The notes under the pieces are model-generated. The model had not been told where the DNA came from, did not search any database, and worked only from the letters and a program-made list of their open reading frames with translations. A DNA stretch of 61,034 nucleotides from positions 1 to 61,034 of the forward strand of contig CALDZP010000036.1 in NCBI GenBank assembly GCA_937944105.1. The letters run 5' to 3'. The DNA comes from an uncultured Ignavibacteria bacterium. Lineage in GTDB: Bacteria > Bacteroidota > Ignavibacteria > Ch128b. This document shows, piece after piece, positions 48,955-57,847 of the stretch. The translations under genes were made by a program, and so were the position numbers. The stretch's first letter is position 1; each line of letters opens with the position of its first letter.

Positions 48955-49476
48955 ATGGATTTAAAGAAATTTATAAGAGATATTCCAGATTTTCCAAAAA
49001 AGGGGATCATTTTCAAAGACATTACAACGCTTCTTAAAGATAAAATTGCTCTAAAAGAAGCACTTGAGCAACTCTTTTCAAAAGTATCAGGCTTGAATGT
49101 TGATAAAGTCGTTGCAATTGAGGCCAGAGGATTTATATTTGGTTCTTTGCTTGCAGAGAGACTAAATGCTGGTTTTGTTCCTGTAAGAAAACCTGGAAAA
49201 CTTCCAGCCGAAAAAATTTCCGAATCATACCAACTTGAATATGGCATAGATTCTCTTGAAATTCATACTGATGCAATTAAAAAAGGAGATAAAGTTCTGA
49301 TTCACGATGATTTACTTGCAACCGGTGGAACAGTTCAGGCTGTTTGCAAAATGGTTGAAAAACTTGGCGGTGAGATTATTGGAATTTTATTTTTAATTGA
49401 ACTTGATTTTCTAAAGGGCAGAGAAAAACTTAAGAATTATCCAGTTTACACAATTATTCATTATGAATCTGAGTGA
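48955..49476 (+). CDS. apt: Adenine phosphoribosyltransferase
   Basis: Makes AMP from adenine and PRPP for purine salvage. 173 residues, normal length. The N-terminal hood shows IRDIPDFPKKGIIFKDITTLL (7-27), the family fingerprint; the base-recognition loop contains EARGFIFG (56-63) and RKPGKLP (78-84), and the PRPP site is VLIHDDLLATGGT (114-126). It follows the PolX-like gene by 18 bases, with GAGGTATAATT before the ATG. It also recycles adenine that MTA/SAM salvage releases, in step with the mtnA gene upstream. Confidence 0.96.
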   Translation: MDLKKFIRDIPDFPKKGIIFKDITTLLKDKIALKEALEQLFSKVSGLNVDKVVAIEARGFIFGSLLAERLNAGFVPVRKPGKLPAEKISESYQLEYGIDSLEIHTDAIKKGDKVLIHDDLLATGGTVQAVCKMVEKLGGEIIGILFLIELDFLKGREKLKNYPVYTIIHYESE

Positions 49477-49603
49477 AGTGAATTGATAAGTTGAAAAAGA
49501 CGAAATCATTGTCATAAGAATTTGAGTTTTAGAATTTTAGTTTTCTGAGTTAAAGGATCCGTAAGAGAGTTCGTTGGTAAGTTTTAATTAAAGACTTAAA
49601 TCT

Positions 49604-49637
49604 GGAAAATTCTTAAATTATACTTTAAGAAATTTCC
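49604..49637. repeat. Inverted repeat GGAAAATTCTTAAA / TTTAAGAAATTTCC
   Basis: Fourteen-base arms (49604-49617 and 49624-49637) with one mismatch around the six-base loop TTATAC. It could be a terminator-like hairpin after apt, but no T run follows, or a binding site for the downstream ATPase operon. Confidence 0.55.
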
Positions 49638-49659
49638 GAAAAAAATTAAAATGTATTTG

Positions 49660-49680
49660 AAGAAAATTCGGAATTTTCTT
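49660..49680. repeat. Near-perfect palindrome AAGAAAATTCgGAATTTTCTT
   Basis: Ten-base arms AAGAAAATTC (49660-49669) and GAATTTTCTT (49671-49680) flank a single G. The right arm and the two bases after it repeat the GGAAWWTTCTTAA motif of the neighbouring inverted repeat. Lies 51 bases before the ATPase start. Confidence 0.55.
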
Positions 49681-49730
49681 AATGAAAGTTTTAAAATATT
49701 CCTGAATTTAATTAATTAGAAAAAATTGAT

Positions 49731-50912
49731 ATGTATATCGAGAGAAACCTTTCTGATTTTTTTAACTTGATTAAAAGTTCTTTTAATATGATAGCCATTG
49801 TAGGTCCACGACAATCAGGAAAAACAACTTTCCTCAAAAATCGACCTGAAAAAAATTTAGAATATTTATTATTTGATGATTTTGAAATTAGAGAACTATT
49901 TAACCAGAACATCAAAAAATTTGAAGCACAATATCTATCAAAAGACAAAATTTATATTTTCGATGAAGTTCAAAGTGCCGAAGAATCTGGAATAAAATTA
50001 AAGTATTTGGTCGATTCAGGATACAAATTATGGATTACTTCCTCTTCTGAATTAATACTAAGAAAAGAAATCCTTGCATTTTTGGTTGGCAGAATTTCTA
50101 TTTTAAGATTGTTTCCTTTCGATGTATTTGAGTTTTTCAGGGCTAAGGGATTAAAAGTTGATGAACAGAACATAGCAAGTAGATTAATTGATGAGCACAT
50201 TCGCTTTGGTGGTTATCCAAAAGTAGTCTTAACGGAGAATCATGAAGTGAAGAAAAACATTTTGCAGAATATTCTTGAAATAATTTTATTAAAAGATATA
50301 GCTTATAATTTTGGTATTAATGACATAAAAAATCTTGAAACTTTAGTTGAATATCTTGCACTAAATGTTGCAACCATATTAAACTTTGATTCTATTTCAA
50401 AGGAGTTAAGGATTTCTTTTCCCACGCTTAAAAAATACATAGATGCACTTGAAAAAAGTTATATTATCTTTTTAATCAGACCCTATTTTCGAAATAAAAA
50501 TAAGGAATTGATAAAGCAACCCAAAGTATTTTTTATCGATAATGGAATATTAAATCAGACCATTAAAAATTTTTCAATTACAGGATCGACATTTGAAAAT
50601 TATGTTTTTACTGAATTACTAAAATCAAACCTTACACCTAAATTCTGGCGCAACAAACAAAAAAATGAAGTTGATTTTATCATTGAAAAAAACGGTTTTT
50701 TAATTCCAATTGAGGTAAAGCTACATTTCCATAAAATTGAATCTGGATTAAAATCTTTTATAAAGGAATACAATTCTAAAGTAGCTTATGTTTGCATCTA
50801 TGAAGGAGAAGAAAAAACTCTGGATCTTAATGGATGCAAGATAAAAATTAGATTTGTAAACAACATTTTAAAAGAGTTGCAGAGTTTAGATGAAACTGGA
50901 GGTAAAAAATGA
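49731..50912 (+). CDS. DUF4143 AAA-like ATPase
   Basis: 393 residues. Walker A is GPRQSGKT (25-32) and Walker B KIYIFDEVQ (72-80), the arrangement of the AAA_14/DUF4143 family. The C-terminal DUF4143 domain ends with WRNKQKNEVDFIIEKNGFLIPIEVK, which has the E...D...E-V-K spacing of a restriction-type nuclease fold seen in this family. Such genes are common, mobile and often of unknown role, including in abortive or toxin-like contexts. The upstream spacer has unusual repeats, and the gene overlaps the next one by four bases. No antitoxin-like small partner is visible. Confidence 0.82.
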   Translation: MYIERNLSDFFNLIKSSFNMIAIVGPRQSGKTTFLKNRPEKNLEYLLFDDFEIRELFNQNIKKFEAQYLSKDKIYIFDEVQSAEESGIKLKYLVDSGYKLWITSSSELILRKEILAFLVGRISILRLFPFDVFEFFRAKGLKVDEQNIASRLIDEHIRFGGYPKVVLTENHEVKKNILQNILEIILLKDIAYNFGINDIKNLETLVEYLALNVATILNFDSISKELRISFPTLKKYIDALEKSYIIFLIRPYFRNKNKELIKQPKVFFIDNGILNQTIKNFSITGSTFENYVFTELLKSNLTPKFWRNKQKNEVDFIIEKNGFLIPIEVKLHFHKIESGLKSFIKEYNSKVAYVCIYEGEEKTLDLNGCKIKIRFVNNILKELQSLDETGGKK

Positions 50913-51901
50913 AAAAACTTATTATAATTAGTTCTTATTTAATTTTTGTATCACTTTCACAGGCTCAATTCTATAATTTTAATGAACCATTCTCACACAC
51001 ATATTCGATTGTTGCTCGTGACGAAGAGACTGGTGAATTGGGTGTGGCTGTTCAATCTCACTGGTTTTCTGTAGGTTCTATTGTCTCCTGGGCAGAAGCT
51101 GGTGTGGGAGCTATTGCTACTCAATCTTTTGTTAATGTTTCTTTTGGACCCGAAGGATTGAGGTTGTTAAAGAGTGGAAAATCTGCAAAAGAAGTTTTGG
51201 ATGAATTGATTTCAAAAGACGAAGGTCGAGATTTTCGTCAGCTTGCAATTATAGATGCAAAAGGGAATGTAGCTGCCTATACTGGTTCAAAATGTATAGA
51301 AGTTGCTGAACATAGAATTGGTAAGAATTATTCGGTTCAGGCAAATATGATGCTAAATGATAAGGTAATTCCAGCAATGTCAGAAGCATTTGAAAAAACA
51401 AAAGGACCACTTGCAGAAAGATTAGTTGCTGCATTAAAGGCAGCACAGAATGTTGGAGGAGATATTCGGGGTCAGCAGTCGGCATCCCTTCTAGTGGTTC
51501 GTGGTAAATCAACCGGTAAAATTTGGGAGGATAGGTTAATCGATCTAAGAGTAGAAGATCATCCAACACCAGTTGATGAAATTGAAAGATTGCTAAGATT
51601 ATATCGTGCATATGAGCATATGAATAATGGAGACTTGGCAATTGAAAAAGGAGATGAACAGGCTGCTTTAAGAGAATATGGCGCTGCTTGTGATATGTTT
51701 CCAGAAAATCTTGAAATGAAGTATTGGTATGCAGTCTCACTTGTAAATATTAATAAATTAGATGAAGCTTTACCTTTATTTAAGTTTGTTTTTGAGAAAG
51801 ATAAAAACTGGATTGAATTAACACGAAGAATCGTAAAAAATGAATTATTAAAAGTTGATGAAGAAAAACTTCTTAAGATTTTGTCTGTTGCAGGTAATTA
51901 A
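50909..51901 (+). CDS. Secreted DUF1028 (Ntn-hydrolase-like) protein with TPR tail
   Basis: 330 residues. A signal peptide ends near SLSQAQ (about residue 19). The DUF1028 domain (about 26-225) shows HTYSIVARDEETGELGVAVQSHWFSVGS, GVGAIATQSFVNVSFGP, and QQSASLLVV, features of this Ntn-fold family of unknown substrate. A TPR-like region (about 230-320) follows, with EKGDEQAALREYGAACDMFPENLEMKYW. The location is periplasmic or extracellular. It is the last rightward gene before the convergent block and is coupled to the DUF4143 gene. Confidence 0.85.
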   Translation: MKKLIIISSYLIFVSLSQAQFYNFNEPFSHTYSIVARDEETGELGVAVQSHWFSVGSIVSWAEAGVGAIATQSFVNVSFGPEGLRLLKSGKSAKEVLDELISKDEGRDFRQLAIIDAKGNVAAYTGSKCIEVAEHRIGKNYSVQANMMLNDKVIPAMSEAFEKTKGPLAERLVAALKAAQNVGGDIRGQQSASLLVVRGKSTGKIWEDRLIDLRVEDHPTPVDEIERLLRLYRAYEHMNNGDLAIEKGDEQAALREYGAACDMFPENLEMKYWYAVSLVNINKLDEALPLFKFVFEKDKNWIELTRRIVKNELLKVDEEKLLKILSVAGN

Positions 51902-51920
51902 ATTTTCATAAACTAATTTA

Positions 51921-51977
51921 CTGGGTGAGACTATTTTTTATAATTGCTTTAATTAAGTTTTGATAAGTCTCACCCAG
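51921..51977. repeat. Perfect 12-base inverted repeat between convergent genes
   Basis: CTGGGTGAGACT (51921-51932) and AGTCTCACCCAG (51966-51977) are exact complements around 33 AT-rich bases. It lies in the 102-base gap between converging transcripts, where a bidirectional terminator is expected, but neither arm is followed by a clear T run. The loop is long for a standard terminator. Confidence 0.6.
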
Positions 51978-52003
51978 AAAATATTTCTTGTAAAATGTGG
52001 ATT

Positions 52004-53032
52004 TTAATTTAATAATAAAACTGAATTCTTAGTTTGTATCTTTTCAATTCTTTTGTAAATCTTAGGATTCCCTTTTTGTTGCATATCAACAGTAACTTCA
52101 AATGTTACATCAGCTGATGAACTTCGTACACACTTTTTATCGATATCAAAGTAAGTCTTACTCAGTCCTGTTACTTTGGGCTTATGAAACTTGTAATTTA
52201 TGTTGTTTTCCGAATAATCTTGTTTCCCTTTTGATACAATACTTAATGAACCGACAACTTCTACAAGCCTATTTTTGCCAGATTCAAAAATCCTGGTGAC
52301 CCTGTATGTGGCTGTATTTTCAATTTCAAAAACAGATAGTTGAGTAGGATAAGTTTGTGTCCAGGTTGAATCGACATTCAACTTTTTGTCAGTTACTATC
52401 TTAAAAATTTGCTGGATCAATGGTCTTAAAAGACCCTGCGAAACATCGTTTGTAATCTGGAATCTCTCTTCAGTTGATGGCTTTCTTGGTGCATCTGCAA
52501 TTAGTTTGTCGATGATCGAATCAATTCTGTAAATGTCAAGAACCTCTCCGGTTGGTGATATTCTTGCAGAGAAATTTGATTTTGCCATTACATCAAAAGT
52601 TTTAGTCTGTAATTTTTTAAGGCTATCAGTCGGGGGATCATCAGAATTATAGCTTAAACTTTCACCAGTGGATGATTTGACATTTGCAATTACTTTCTCA
52701 CAGTAAAAGTCAATGTTTAAGTTACCATTAGATTCTTTTTCTTTTACGGTTGCATTTATGAAATATTCAACATCCTGTTCGAGATAACCAGAGATTAATG
52801 AATCAAGTTGTATAGTTTGTGTGCTTTTCTGATATGTTGTTAGTTTATATTTTAAGTTTGTGTTTTTGTTAATATCATATAGCAAAGATAAGTTTTCCTG
52901 AACCTTGATCGGTTTAAGATTAGTTGTATCAACAATACTATCGATTGTTTCAGGTTCTTTCTTTTCGGTTTCTTTTTTGCAACCAAAAGCAATTAAAGAA
53001 ACAATTATTCCATAGATGATTAATTTTTTCAT
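52004..53032 (-). CDS. Lipoprotein of the DUF6263 type
   Basis: 342 residues from the ATG at 53032, chosen because GAGAGGT lies just upstream; an in-frame start 12 bases earlier overlaps that site. The signal peptide ends in the lipobox LIAFGCKKE. The mature protein is a two-part beta-rich structure with a repeated INATVKE/EFTVDMQQ style strand pattern and the motif FDVMAKSNFSARISPTGEVLDI, which I recognise from DUF6263 family proteins. Function is unknown; it is likely periplasmic, anchored to a membrane. It is the last gene of the leftward cluster and starts just after namZ. Confidence 0.72.
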   Translation of the reverse strand: MKKLIIYGIIVSLIAFGCKKETEKKEPETIDSIVDTTNLKPIKVQENLSLLYDINKNTNLKYKLTTYQKSTQTIQLDSLISGYLEQDVEYFINATVKEKESNGNLNIDFYCEKVIANVKSSTGESLSYNSDDPPTDSLKKLQTKTFDVMAKSNFSARISPTGEVLDIYRIDSIIDKLIADAPRKPSTEERFQITNDVSQGLLRPLIQQIFKIVTDKKLNVDSTWTQTYPTQLSVFEIENTATYRVTRIFESGKNRLVEVVGSLSIVSKGKQDYSENNINYKFHKPKVTGLSKTYFDIDKKCVRSSSADVTFEVTVDMQQKGNPKIYKRIEKIQTKNSVLLLN

Positions 53033-53040
53033 GTTACCTC

Positions 53041-54279
53041 TCAATTATATAGTAAATATTTTTTTCTAATTTGTTTGAAATTTGTTAATTCGCTTTGAAA
53101 TTTATTAATTATTTCTGTGTAATCAACTGCACTATCTAACATTTTTGTTATTTCATCGTTACCAGTAAGTCGATTCATTCGAGAAACATTAATTTTAAAT
53201 TTTTCGGGATATAATTTTTTCAGCGTTGATATTAATGCTAATCCAAATTGAACTGGATACAAATTTTTAGTGTTAAGAATATGAATTTTAATTCCATTAC
53301 ATTTTTCATCTTTGAACTTTGGATTTGATGCCATTCCTTCTATGTCAGTAGGTATAAATTGAACAGATTGAAATGAAAGAGAAGAAAAGTTTAATTTATT
53401 TAGTTCGTTAATCAATTCTGCGCTATTAATAAATGGCGCACCAATTTGTAAAAAAGGTGAATCAGTTCCTCTTCCTTCTGATACATTGGTTGCTTCAATC
53501 AAGCAAGTTCCTGGATAAATGAGAGCTGTGGATAAATCAATTATGTTAGGAGATGGTTTAATCCAGTTTATTCTTGTTTCATCAAATAACATTTCTCTTT
53601 TCCAGTTATCCATTTTAATGACTTCGAGAATAGCTTTTTTACCAATTTTTGATTCGATTAAATCGTTGAAGTAAAGAGCTAATTCTCCAATGGTCATACC
53701 GTGTTGAATTGGCAATGGAGCTATACCCACGAATGACTCAAATTCTTTTTTTACAATTGGACCATCAACGATAACTCCACCAATAGGATTTGGTCTATCA
53801 CAAACGATAAATTTGATATTATTTTCTGCAGCAGCTTCAAGACAAAGATATAATGTAGAAATATAGGTATAGAATCTTGCTCCTACATCTTGAATATCAT
53901 AAACTAAAACTTCAATATTTTTTAACATCTCTGGAGTCGGTTTATTTATTCTACCATAAAGTGAATAAACCGGTATTCCTGTTTTATCATCGATTGTAGT
54001 TTCAATTTTTTCACCTGCGGGAGCAGCTCCACGAAAACCGTGCTCCGGACCAAATACAGCTACTAATGAAACGTTTTTATTTTCATAAAGAAAATCAACT
54101 AAATGTTTCCCATCACTTAAAAGACTGGTATGGTTTGCAATAACACCAATATTCTTGCCCTTAATTAAATTAAAATATTCATTGACAAGTTTTTCATTTC
54201 CCAGACGGACTTTTGTAGACGCAATTAAAAATAGTTGAAACATTAAAATGTAAATTGAAATTAAAGAAAGCTTTATCAT
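53041..54279 (-). CDS. Exo-beta-N-acetylmuramidase, NamZ/DUF1343 family
   Basis: 412 residues with a signal peptide (about 1-20). The family core is clear: VIANHTSLLSDGKHLVDFL (about 46-64), FGPEHGFRGAAPAGE (about 77-91), VYDIQDVGARFYTYISTLYL, DRPNPIGG, and EGRGTDSPFLQIGAPF. NamZ from Tannerella removes terminal MurNAc from peptidoglycan fragments, which supports this reaction, though other DUF1343 members are untested. It may be a wall-recycling enzyme together with the MltD-like transglycosylase at 36992. The ATG overlaps the Nudix gene by four bases. Confidence 0.88.
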   Translation of the reverse strand: MIKLSLISIYILMFQLFLIASTKVRLGNEKLVNEYFNLIKGKNIGVIANHTSLLSDGKHLVDFLYENKNVSLVAVFGPEHGFRGAAPAGEKIETTIDDKTGIPVYSLYGRINKPTPEMLKNIEVLVYDIQDVGARFYTYISTLYLCLEAAAENNIKFIVCDRPNPIGGVIVDGPIVKKEFESFVGIAPLPIQHGMTIGELALYFNDLIESKIGKKAILEVIKMDNWKREMLFDETRINWIKPSPNIIDLSTALIYPGTCLIEATNVSEGRGTDSPFLQIGAPFINSAELINELNKLNFSSLSFQSVQFIPTDIEGMASNPKFKDEKCNGIKIHILNTKNLYPVQFGLALISTLKKLYPEKFKINVSRMNRLTGNDEITKMLDSAVDYTEIINKFQSELTNFKQIRKKYLLYN

Positions 54280-54812
54280 TTTTTAGTTCTCCAAGACTTA
54301 TAAAGTGTCCAGGCTGCAATCGTCATTCCATCCCAAATGATGTTTTTAGAAATTAAATTGTCGATTTCATTTTCGGTCAAAAAATGAACAATGAATTCTT
54401 CAGTTTCGTCTGGAATTGAAGATTTTCTGAATAATTTATCAGTAAAGAAGACAGAACAAATTTCATCCGAGACACCATTATAAGGTGAGAAGAAACCAAT
54501 TTTGACAAGTTCATCACTGCCAAAACCAGTTTCTTCTTCAAGCTCTTTTTTCGCATTTGAAATTTCATCAAGTCCTTTTTCAATTGAACCACAGGGGAAT
54601 TCTATACTGGTCATTTTATTCAAGTATCGATATTGTTCAACAAGTATAAATTCATTGTTGAGTTCAGGAATAATCATTGTTGAACCTTCAGTGTGCACAT
54701 AATGATACTCACTTACTTTTAGTTTCCCTGAATCAAAGATATCCAGTTTATAAGTCCAAAATTTATTATCAAATAGTGTATGTGATGAAATTTTTTTCCA
54801 CCGCTTTAGCAA
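54276..54812 (-). CDS. Nudix hydrolase, ADP-ribose pyrophosphatase type
   Basis: 178 residues. The Nudix box runs from Gly in PCGSIEKG through KKELEEETG: ELEEETGFG is the R/K-EL-x-EE-x-G core (the usual Arg of REL is Lys here). The upstream beta strand pattern (SEYHYVHTEGSTMIIPE, VEQYRY) matches ADP-ribose/nucleotide-sugar pyrophosphatases. Cytoplasmic. It overlaps namZ by four bases, so it belongs to the leftward operon, three bases after ndk. Confidence 0.87.
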   Translation of the reverse strand: MLKRWKKISSHTLFDNKFWTYKLDIFDSGKLKVSEYHYVHTEGSTMIIPELNNEFILVEQYRYLNKMTSIEFPCGSIEKGLDEISNAKKELEEETGFGSDELVKIGFFSPYNGVSDEICSVFFTDKLFRKSSIPDETEEFIVHFLTENEIDNLISKNIIWDGMTIAAWTLYKSWRTKK

Positions 54813-54815
54813 TTT

Positions 54816-55232
54816 TCATCCTAATAATTCATGTCTTGAAAAAAAGTGATTTATTTCTTTCACTGCATTTTCAGGAGAATCACTGCCATGAACAATATTT
54901 TCCTGAACACTGGTTGCGTAAAGTTTTCTTATAGTACCTTCTTCGGCTTTTGCTGGATCAGTAGCACCAATTAATTTTCTGAAATCTTCTACGGCATTTT
55001 CTTTCTCTAATACCATAGGTACGCAAAATCCAGATGTCATGTATTCAATTAAATCATTAAAAAATGGTCTTTCTTTATGAACTTCATAAAATCCTTTTGC
55101 ACTCTCTTTTGAAAGTCGAATCATTTTCATTGCAACTATTTTAAATCCAGATGATTCAATTTTTTCAATTACTTTACCAATTAAGTTTCTTTGAACACAG
55201 TCAGGTTTAAGAATAGCTAAAGTTCGTTCCAA
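54816..55232 (-). CDS. ndk: Nucleoside-diphosphate kinase
   Basis: 138 residues. Balances NTP pools by phosphohistidine transfer. [19 protein letters not shown] (2-20) is the family N-terminus, and the catalytic histidine is His115 in [12 protein letters not shown]. The ATP/Mg contacts RKLIG (85-89) and GTIRKLYA (99-106) are present. Part of the leftward operon between sucD and nudix, ten bases after sucD. Confidence 0.97.
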   Translation of the reverse strand: MERTLAILKPDCVQRNLIGKVIEKIESSGFKIVAMKMIRLSKESAKGFYEVHKERPFFNDLIEYMTSGFCVPMVLEKENAVEDFRKLIGATDPAKAEEGTIRKLYATSVQENIVHGSDSPENAVKEINHFFSRHELLG

Positions 55233-55242
55233 TTTTTACTCC

Positions 55243-56211
55243 TCATTTTTTTGTTTTTGATTTAGTTTTTGGTTTTACTGTTTTAATAGTCTTCTTTATT
55301 TTTTTGTTTGAAGATAATTTTTGTGATTTATTCGATTTTATCCTATCTAAAACTTTCTTCACTGTTATTCCAATTTCAGCAGGACTTTCGACAACGATAA
55401 TACCAGCTTTTCGCATTGCTTCCATTTTTTCGGCAGCAGTCCCTTTTCCACCAGAGATTATTGCACCGGCATGTCCCATTCTTCGTCCCGGTGGAGCTGT
55501 TCTACCAGCAATGAATCCAATTACTGGTTTCTTAACATATTTTTTTATGTATGCAGCAGCCTCTTCTTCAGCTGTTCCACCAATTTCACCAATCATTACT
55601 ATAGCATCAGTATTTTTATCTTCATTAAATAGCTTGATAATATCAATAAATCTTGAGCCAATGACAGGATCTCCACCAATTCCAACACAAGTTGATTGTC
55701 CAATTCCAAGATCTGTTAATTGTTTTACAGCTTCATAGGTCAATGTTCCACTTCTTGAAACAATACCAACTTTTCCTTTCTTATGAATGAAACCTGGCAT
55801 TATACCAACTTTTGCTTCACCAGGGGAAATAACGCCTGGACAATTTGGTCCAATCAATCGGACATTCATATCTTTTATTACATCATAAACTTTAACCATA
55901 TCTTTTGCAGGAATTCCTTCAGTAATACAAACAATAACTTTAATACCGGCGAATGCTGCTTCAAGTATTGCATCAGGTGCAAATTGTGGTGGAACAAATA
56001 TTACTGATGTATCTGCCTTTGTATTTTTAACTGCTTCTTCAACTGTATTAAAGATTGGTACTCCATTAAAATTTTGTCCACCTTTTCCAGGAACAACCCC
56101 TGCGACTATGTTCGTTCCATATTCAATCATTTGAGTTGTATGAAACGAACCTTCGCTTCCAGTTATTCCCTGAACAACAACACGAGATTTTTTATTTACA
56201 AGAATGCTCAT
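55243..56211 (-). CDS. sucD: Succinyl-CoA ligase alpha subunit with lysine-rich tail
   Basis: 322 residues, longer than the usual 290. The CoA domain shows [14 protein letters not shown] and the phosphohistidine is His247 in [23 protein letters not shown] (121-132) and [11 protein letters not shown] (151-161) are conserved. From about residue 293 the protein runs into [24 protein letters not shown]-like lysine-rich residues with no family counterpart. The alpha subunit carries the CoA site and the phosphohistidine; the beta subunit, sucC, is not in the window. It sits between gatA and ndk. Confidence 0.95.
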   Translation of the reverse strand: MSILVNKKSRVVVQGITGSEGSFHTTQMIEYGTNIVAGVVPGKGGQNFNGVPIFNTVEEAVKNTKADTSVIFVPPQFAPDAILEAAFAGIKVIVCITEGIPAKDMVKVYDVIKDMNVRLIGPNCPGVISPGEAKVGIMPGFIHKKGKVGIVSRSGTLTYEAVKQLTDLGIGQSTCVGIGGDPVIGSRFIDIIKLFNEDKNTDAIVMIGEIGGTAEEEAAAYIKKYVKKPVIGFIAGRTAPPGRRMGHAGAIISGGKGTAAEKMEAMRKAGIIVVESPAEIGITVKKVLDRIKSNKSQKLSSNKKIKKTIKTVKPKTKSKTKK

Positions 56212-56213
56212 TT

Positions 56214-57608
56214 TTAATTCCCTAATTTATTTTTATTAAAGTTATTTTCAATAAAATAACTCATTTGTAAGAGTAAATCTTCTTTGAAAAAATTTGCCAT
56301 CAATTGCATACCAATTGGTAATTTATTTGAATCAAATCCTATAGGGATATTTATTGCTGGCAACCCAGCAAGATTTGCTGATGTAGTATATATATCACTC
56401 AAATACATTGAAAGTGGATTATCTGTTTTCTCGCCAATTTTAAATGCAGTAGTTGGTGTAGTTGGTGAAATTATAAAATCAACTTTATTGAATGCATCAA
56501 TAAAATCATTTTGGATTAATCGTCTTACTTTTTGAGCTTTTAAATAATAAGCATCATAATATCCAGCAGATAAAACAAATGTTCCAAGCATTATTCGTCT
56601 TTTAACTTCATTACCAAAATATTCATCTCTTGTTTGTGTGTATAAATCTTTTATTGATTGTGGTAATTCAATTCTACTTCCGTATTTAACCCCATCATAT
56701 CTTGATAGATTTGAAGATGCTTCAGCTGTAGTTAATAAATAATAATCTGCTATTGAATATTTGATGTGGGGGAGAGAAATTTCTAAAATCTGGAATGAAT
56801 TAGATTTTAGAAATTCAATTATTTCGAAGATTTTATTTTTTATATCAGATTGAAGTCCGTCATTGAAAAATTCAACTGGAACTCCGAATGTTATATTATC
56901 TTTTGGGAGATTTTGAATGATCGAATCATACTCTGGAACTTTTTGATTTGAGCTTGTGCTATCCTTTAGATCATAACCTGAAATTACATTTAATGTTTTG
57001 GCAAGTGAAATTGAATCACGAGCAATTAGACCAATACAATCAAAAGATGAAGCAAATGCAACGAGCCCAAATCGTGAAACTCTACCATAGGTTGGTTTCA
57101 ATCCATAAACACCACAGAATGCTGCTGGTTGACGAATAGAACCACCAGTATCCGATCCTAATGCAACATCACACATTTCTGAAGCTACAGCGACTGCAGA
57201 ACCACCACTTGAACCTCCAGGCACTCTTTTTTCATCATAAGGATTTTTCACAATTCCAAACGCTGAATTCTCGTTGGATGAACCCATTGCAAATTCATCC
57301 AGATTTGTTTTACCAATAATTATTGCATCTTCGGCAAGAAGTTTTTCAATAACTGTTGCGTTATAAAGTGAAGTAAAGTTTTCAAGTATCTTAGAGCCAC
57401 AGGTTAACTTTTTGTCTTTAATAGCAATATTATCTTTAACTGCTACAACAGTACCACAAAGCTTACCAACCGATTCACCATTATGAATTTTTTTTTCTAA
57501 TTGGTTGGCTCTTTGAATAGATTCTTCTGAGAAAACTTCAAGAAATGCATTTAGGTGCTTTTTATCTTGAATCCTTTTTAAGTAGTTCTCAACTTTCTCA
57601 ACAATCAC
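56214..57608 (-). CDS. gatA: Asp/Glu-tRNA amidotransferase subunit A
   Basis: 464 residues of the amidase signature family. Catalytic triad: Lys58 (VAVKDN), cis-serine Ser133/134 ([11 protein letters not shown]) and nucleophile Ser157 (DTGGSIRQP). Makes ammonia from glutamine for amidation of Glu-tRNA(Gln) or Asp-tRNA(Asn) in complex with GatB and GatC, which are not next to it. The final part includes [13 protein letters not shown], typical for GatA and against a plain amidase. Two bases before sucD in the leftward operon. Confidence 0.93.
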   Translation of the reverse strand: MIVEKVENYLKRIQDKKHLNAFLEVFSEESIQRANQLEKKIHNGESVGKLCGTVVAVKDNIAIKDKKLTCGSKILENFTSLYNATVIEKLLAEDAIIIGKTNLDEFAMGSSNENSAFGIVKNPYDEKRVPGGSSGGSAVAVASEMCDVALGSDTGGSIRQPAAFCGVYGLKPTYGRVSRFGLVAFASSFDCIGLIARDSISLAKTLNVISGYDLKDSTSSNQKVPEYDSIIQNLPKDNITFGVPVEFFNDGLQSDIKNKIFEIIEFLKSNSFQILEISLPHIKYSIADYYLLTTAEASSNLSRYDGVKYGSRIELPQSIKDLYTQTRDEYFGNEVKRRIMLGTFVLSAGYYDAYYLKAQKVRRLIQNDFIDAFNKVDFIISPTTPTTAFKIGEKTDNPLSMYLSDIYTTSANLAGLPAINIPIGFDSNKLPIGMQLMANFFKEDLLLQMSYFIENNFNKNKLGN

Positions 57609-57628
57609 ATTAATTCCACAAAATTAAT

Positions 57629-57835
57629 TTATTTCTTTTCAGCTTCATCTTTTTTTGACTCAATTTTATCAGGCTCTTGTTTAATTTCTTCTTCGACATC
57701 TCTCATAGCTTTTTTAAATTCCCGAATTCCTTTCCCGAGACCTTGAGCAAGTTCAGGAATTTTTTTTGCACCAAATAAAATAAGAACAACTAATAAAATT
57801 AAAATTATTTCGCCAGTTCCGATATTTCCAAACAT
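57629..57835 (-). CDS. tatA: Twin-arginine translocase subunit TatA/TatE
   Basis: 68 residues: short membrane helix (about 8-21, [15 protein letters not shown]), hinge, then amphipathic helix with the [24 protein letters not shown] motif (about 20-43) and an acidic/basic tail. TatA forms the pore-like part of the folded-protein export system; TatC is not in the window. Gap of 12 bases from purQ. Confidence 0.95.
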   Translation of the reverse strand: MFGNIGTGEIILILLVVLILFGAKKIPELAQGLGKGIREFKKAMRDVEEEIKQEPDKIESKKDEAEKK

Positions 57836-57847
57836 TTTAATTCCCTT

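Larger units (their letters stand above)
49477..49730. other. Spacer with three copies of a GGAAWWTTCTTAA motif
   Basis: No gene or RNA was seen. Its second half holds GGAAAATTCTTAA (from 49604), its inverted variant TTAAGAAATTTCC (to 49637) and GGAATTTTCTTAA (49670-49682), described in separate entries. The first half is plain AT-rich sequence. Confidence 0.6.

Noticed and set aside
48828-49247. 139-residue minus-strand frame across the PolX-apt junction
   Set aside because: Overlaps two well-supported genes and shows no domain.
49604-49637. Inverted repeat as the apt terminator
   Set aside because: AT-rich stem without a following T run and more than 120 bases after apt; kept as a repeat instead.
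51249-51740. 163-residue minus-strand frame inside the DUF1028 gene
   Set aside because: Low-complexity mirror frame of a real coding region.
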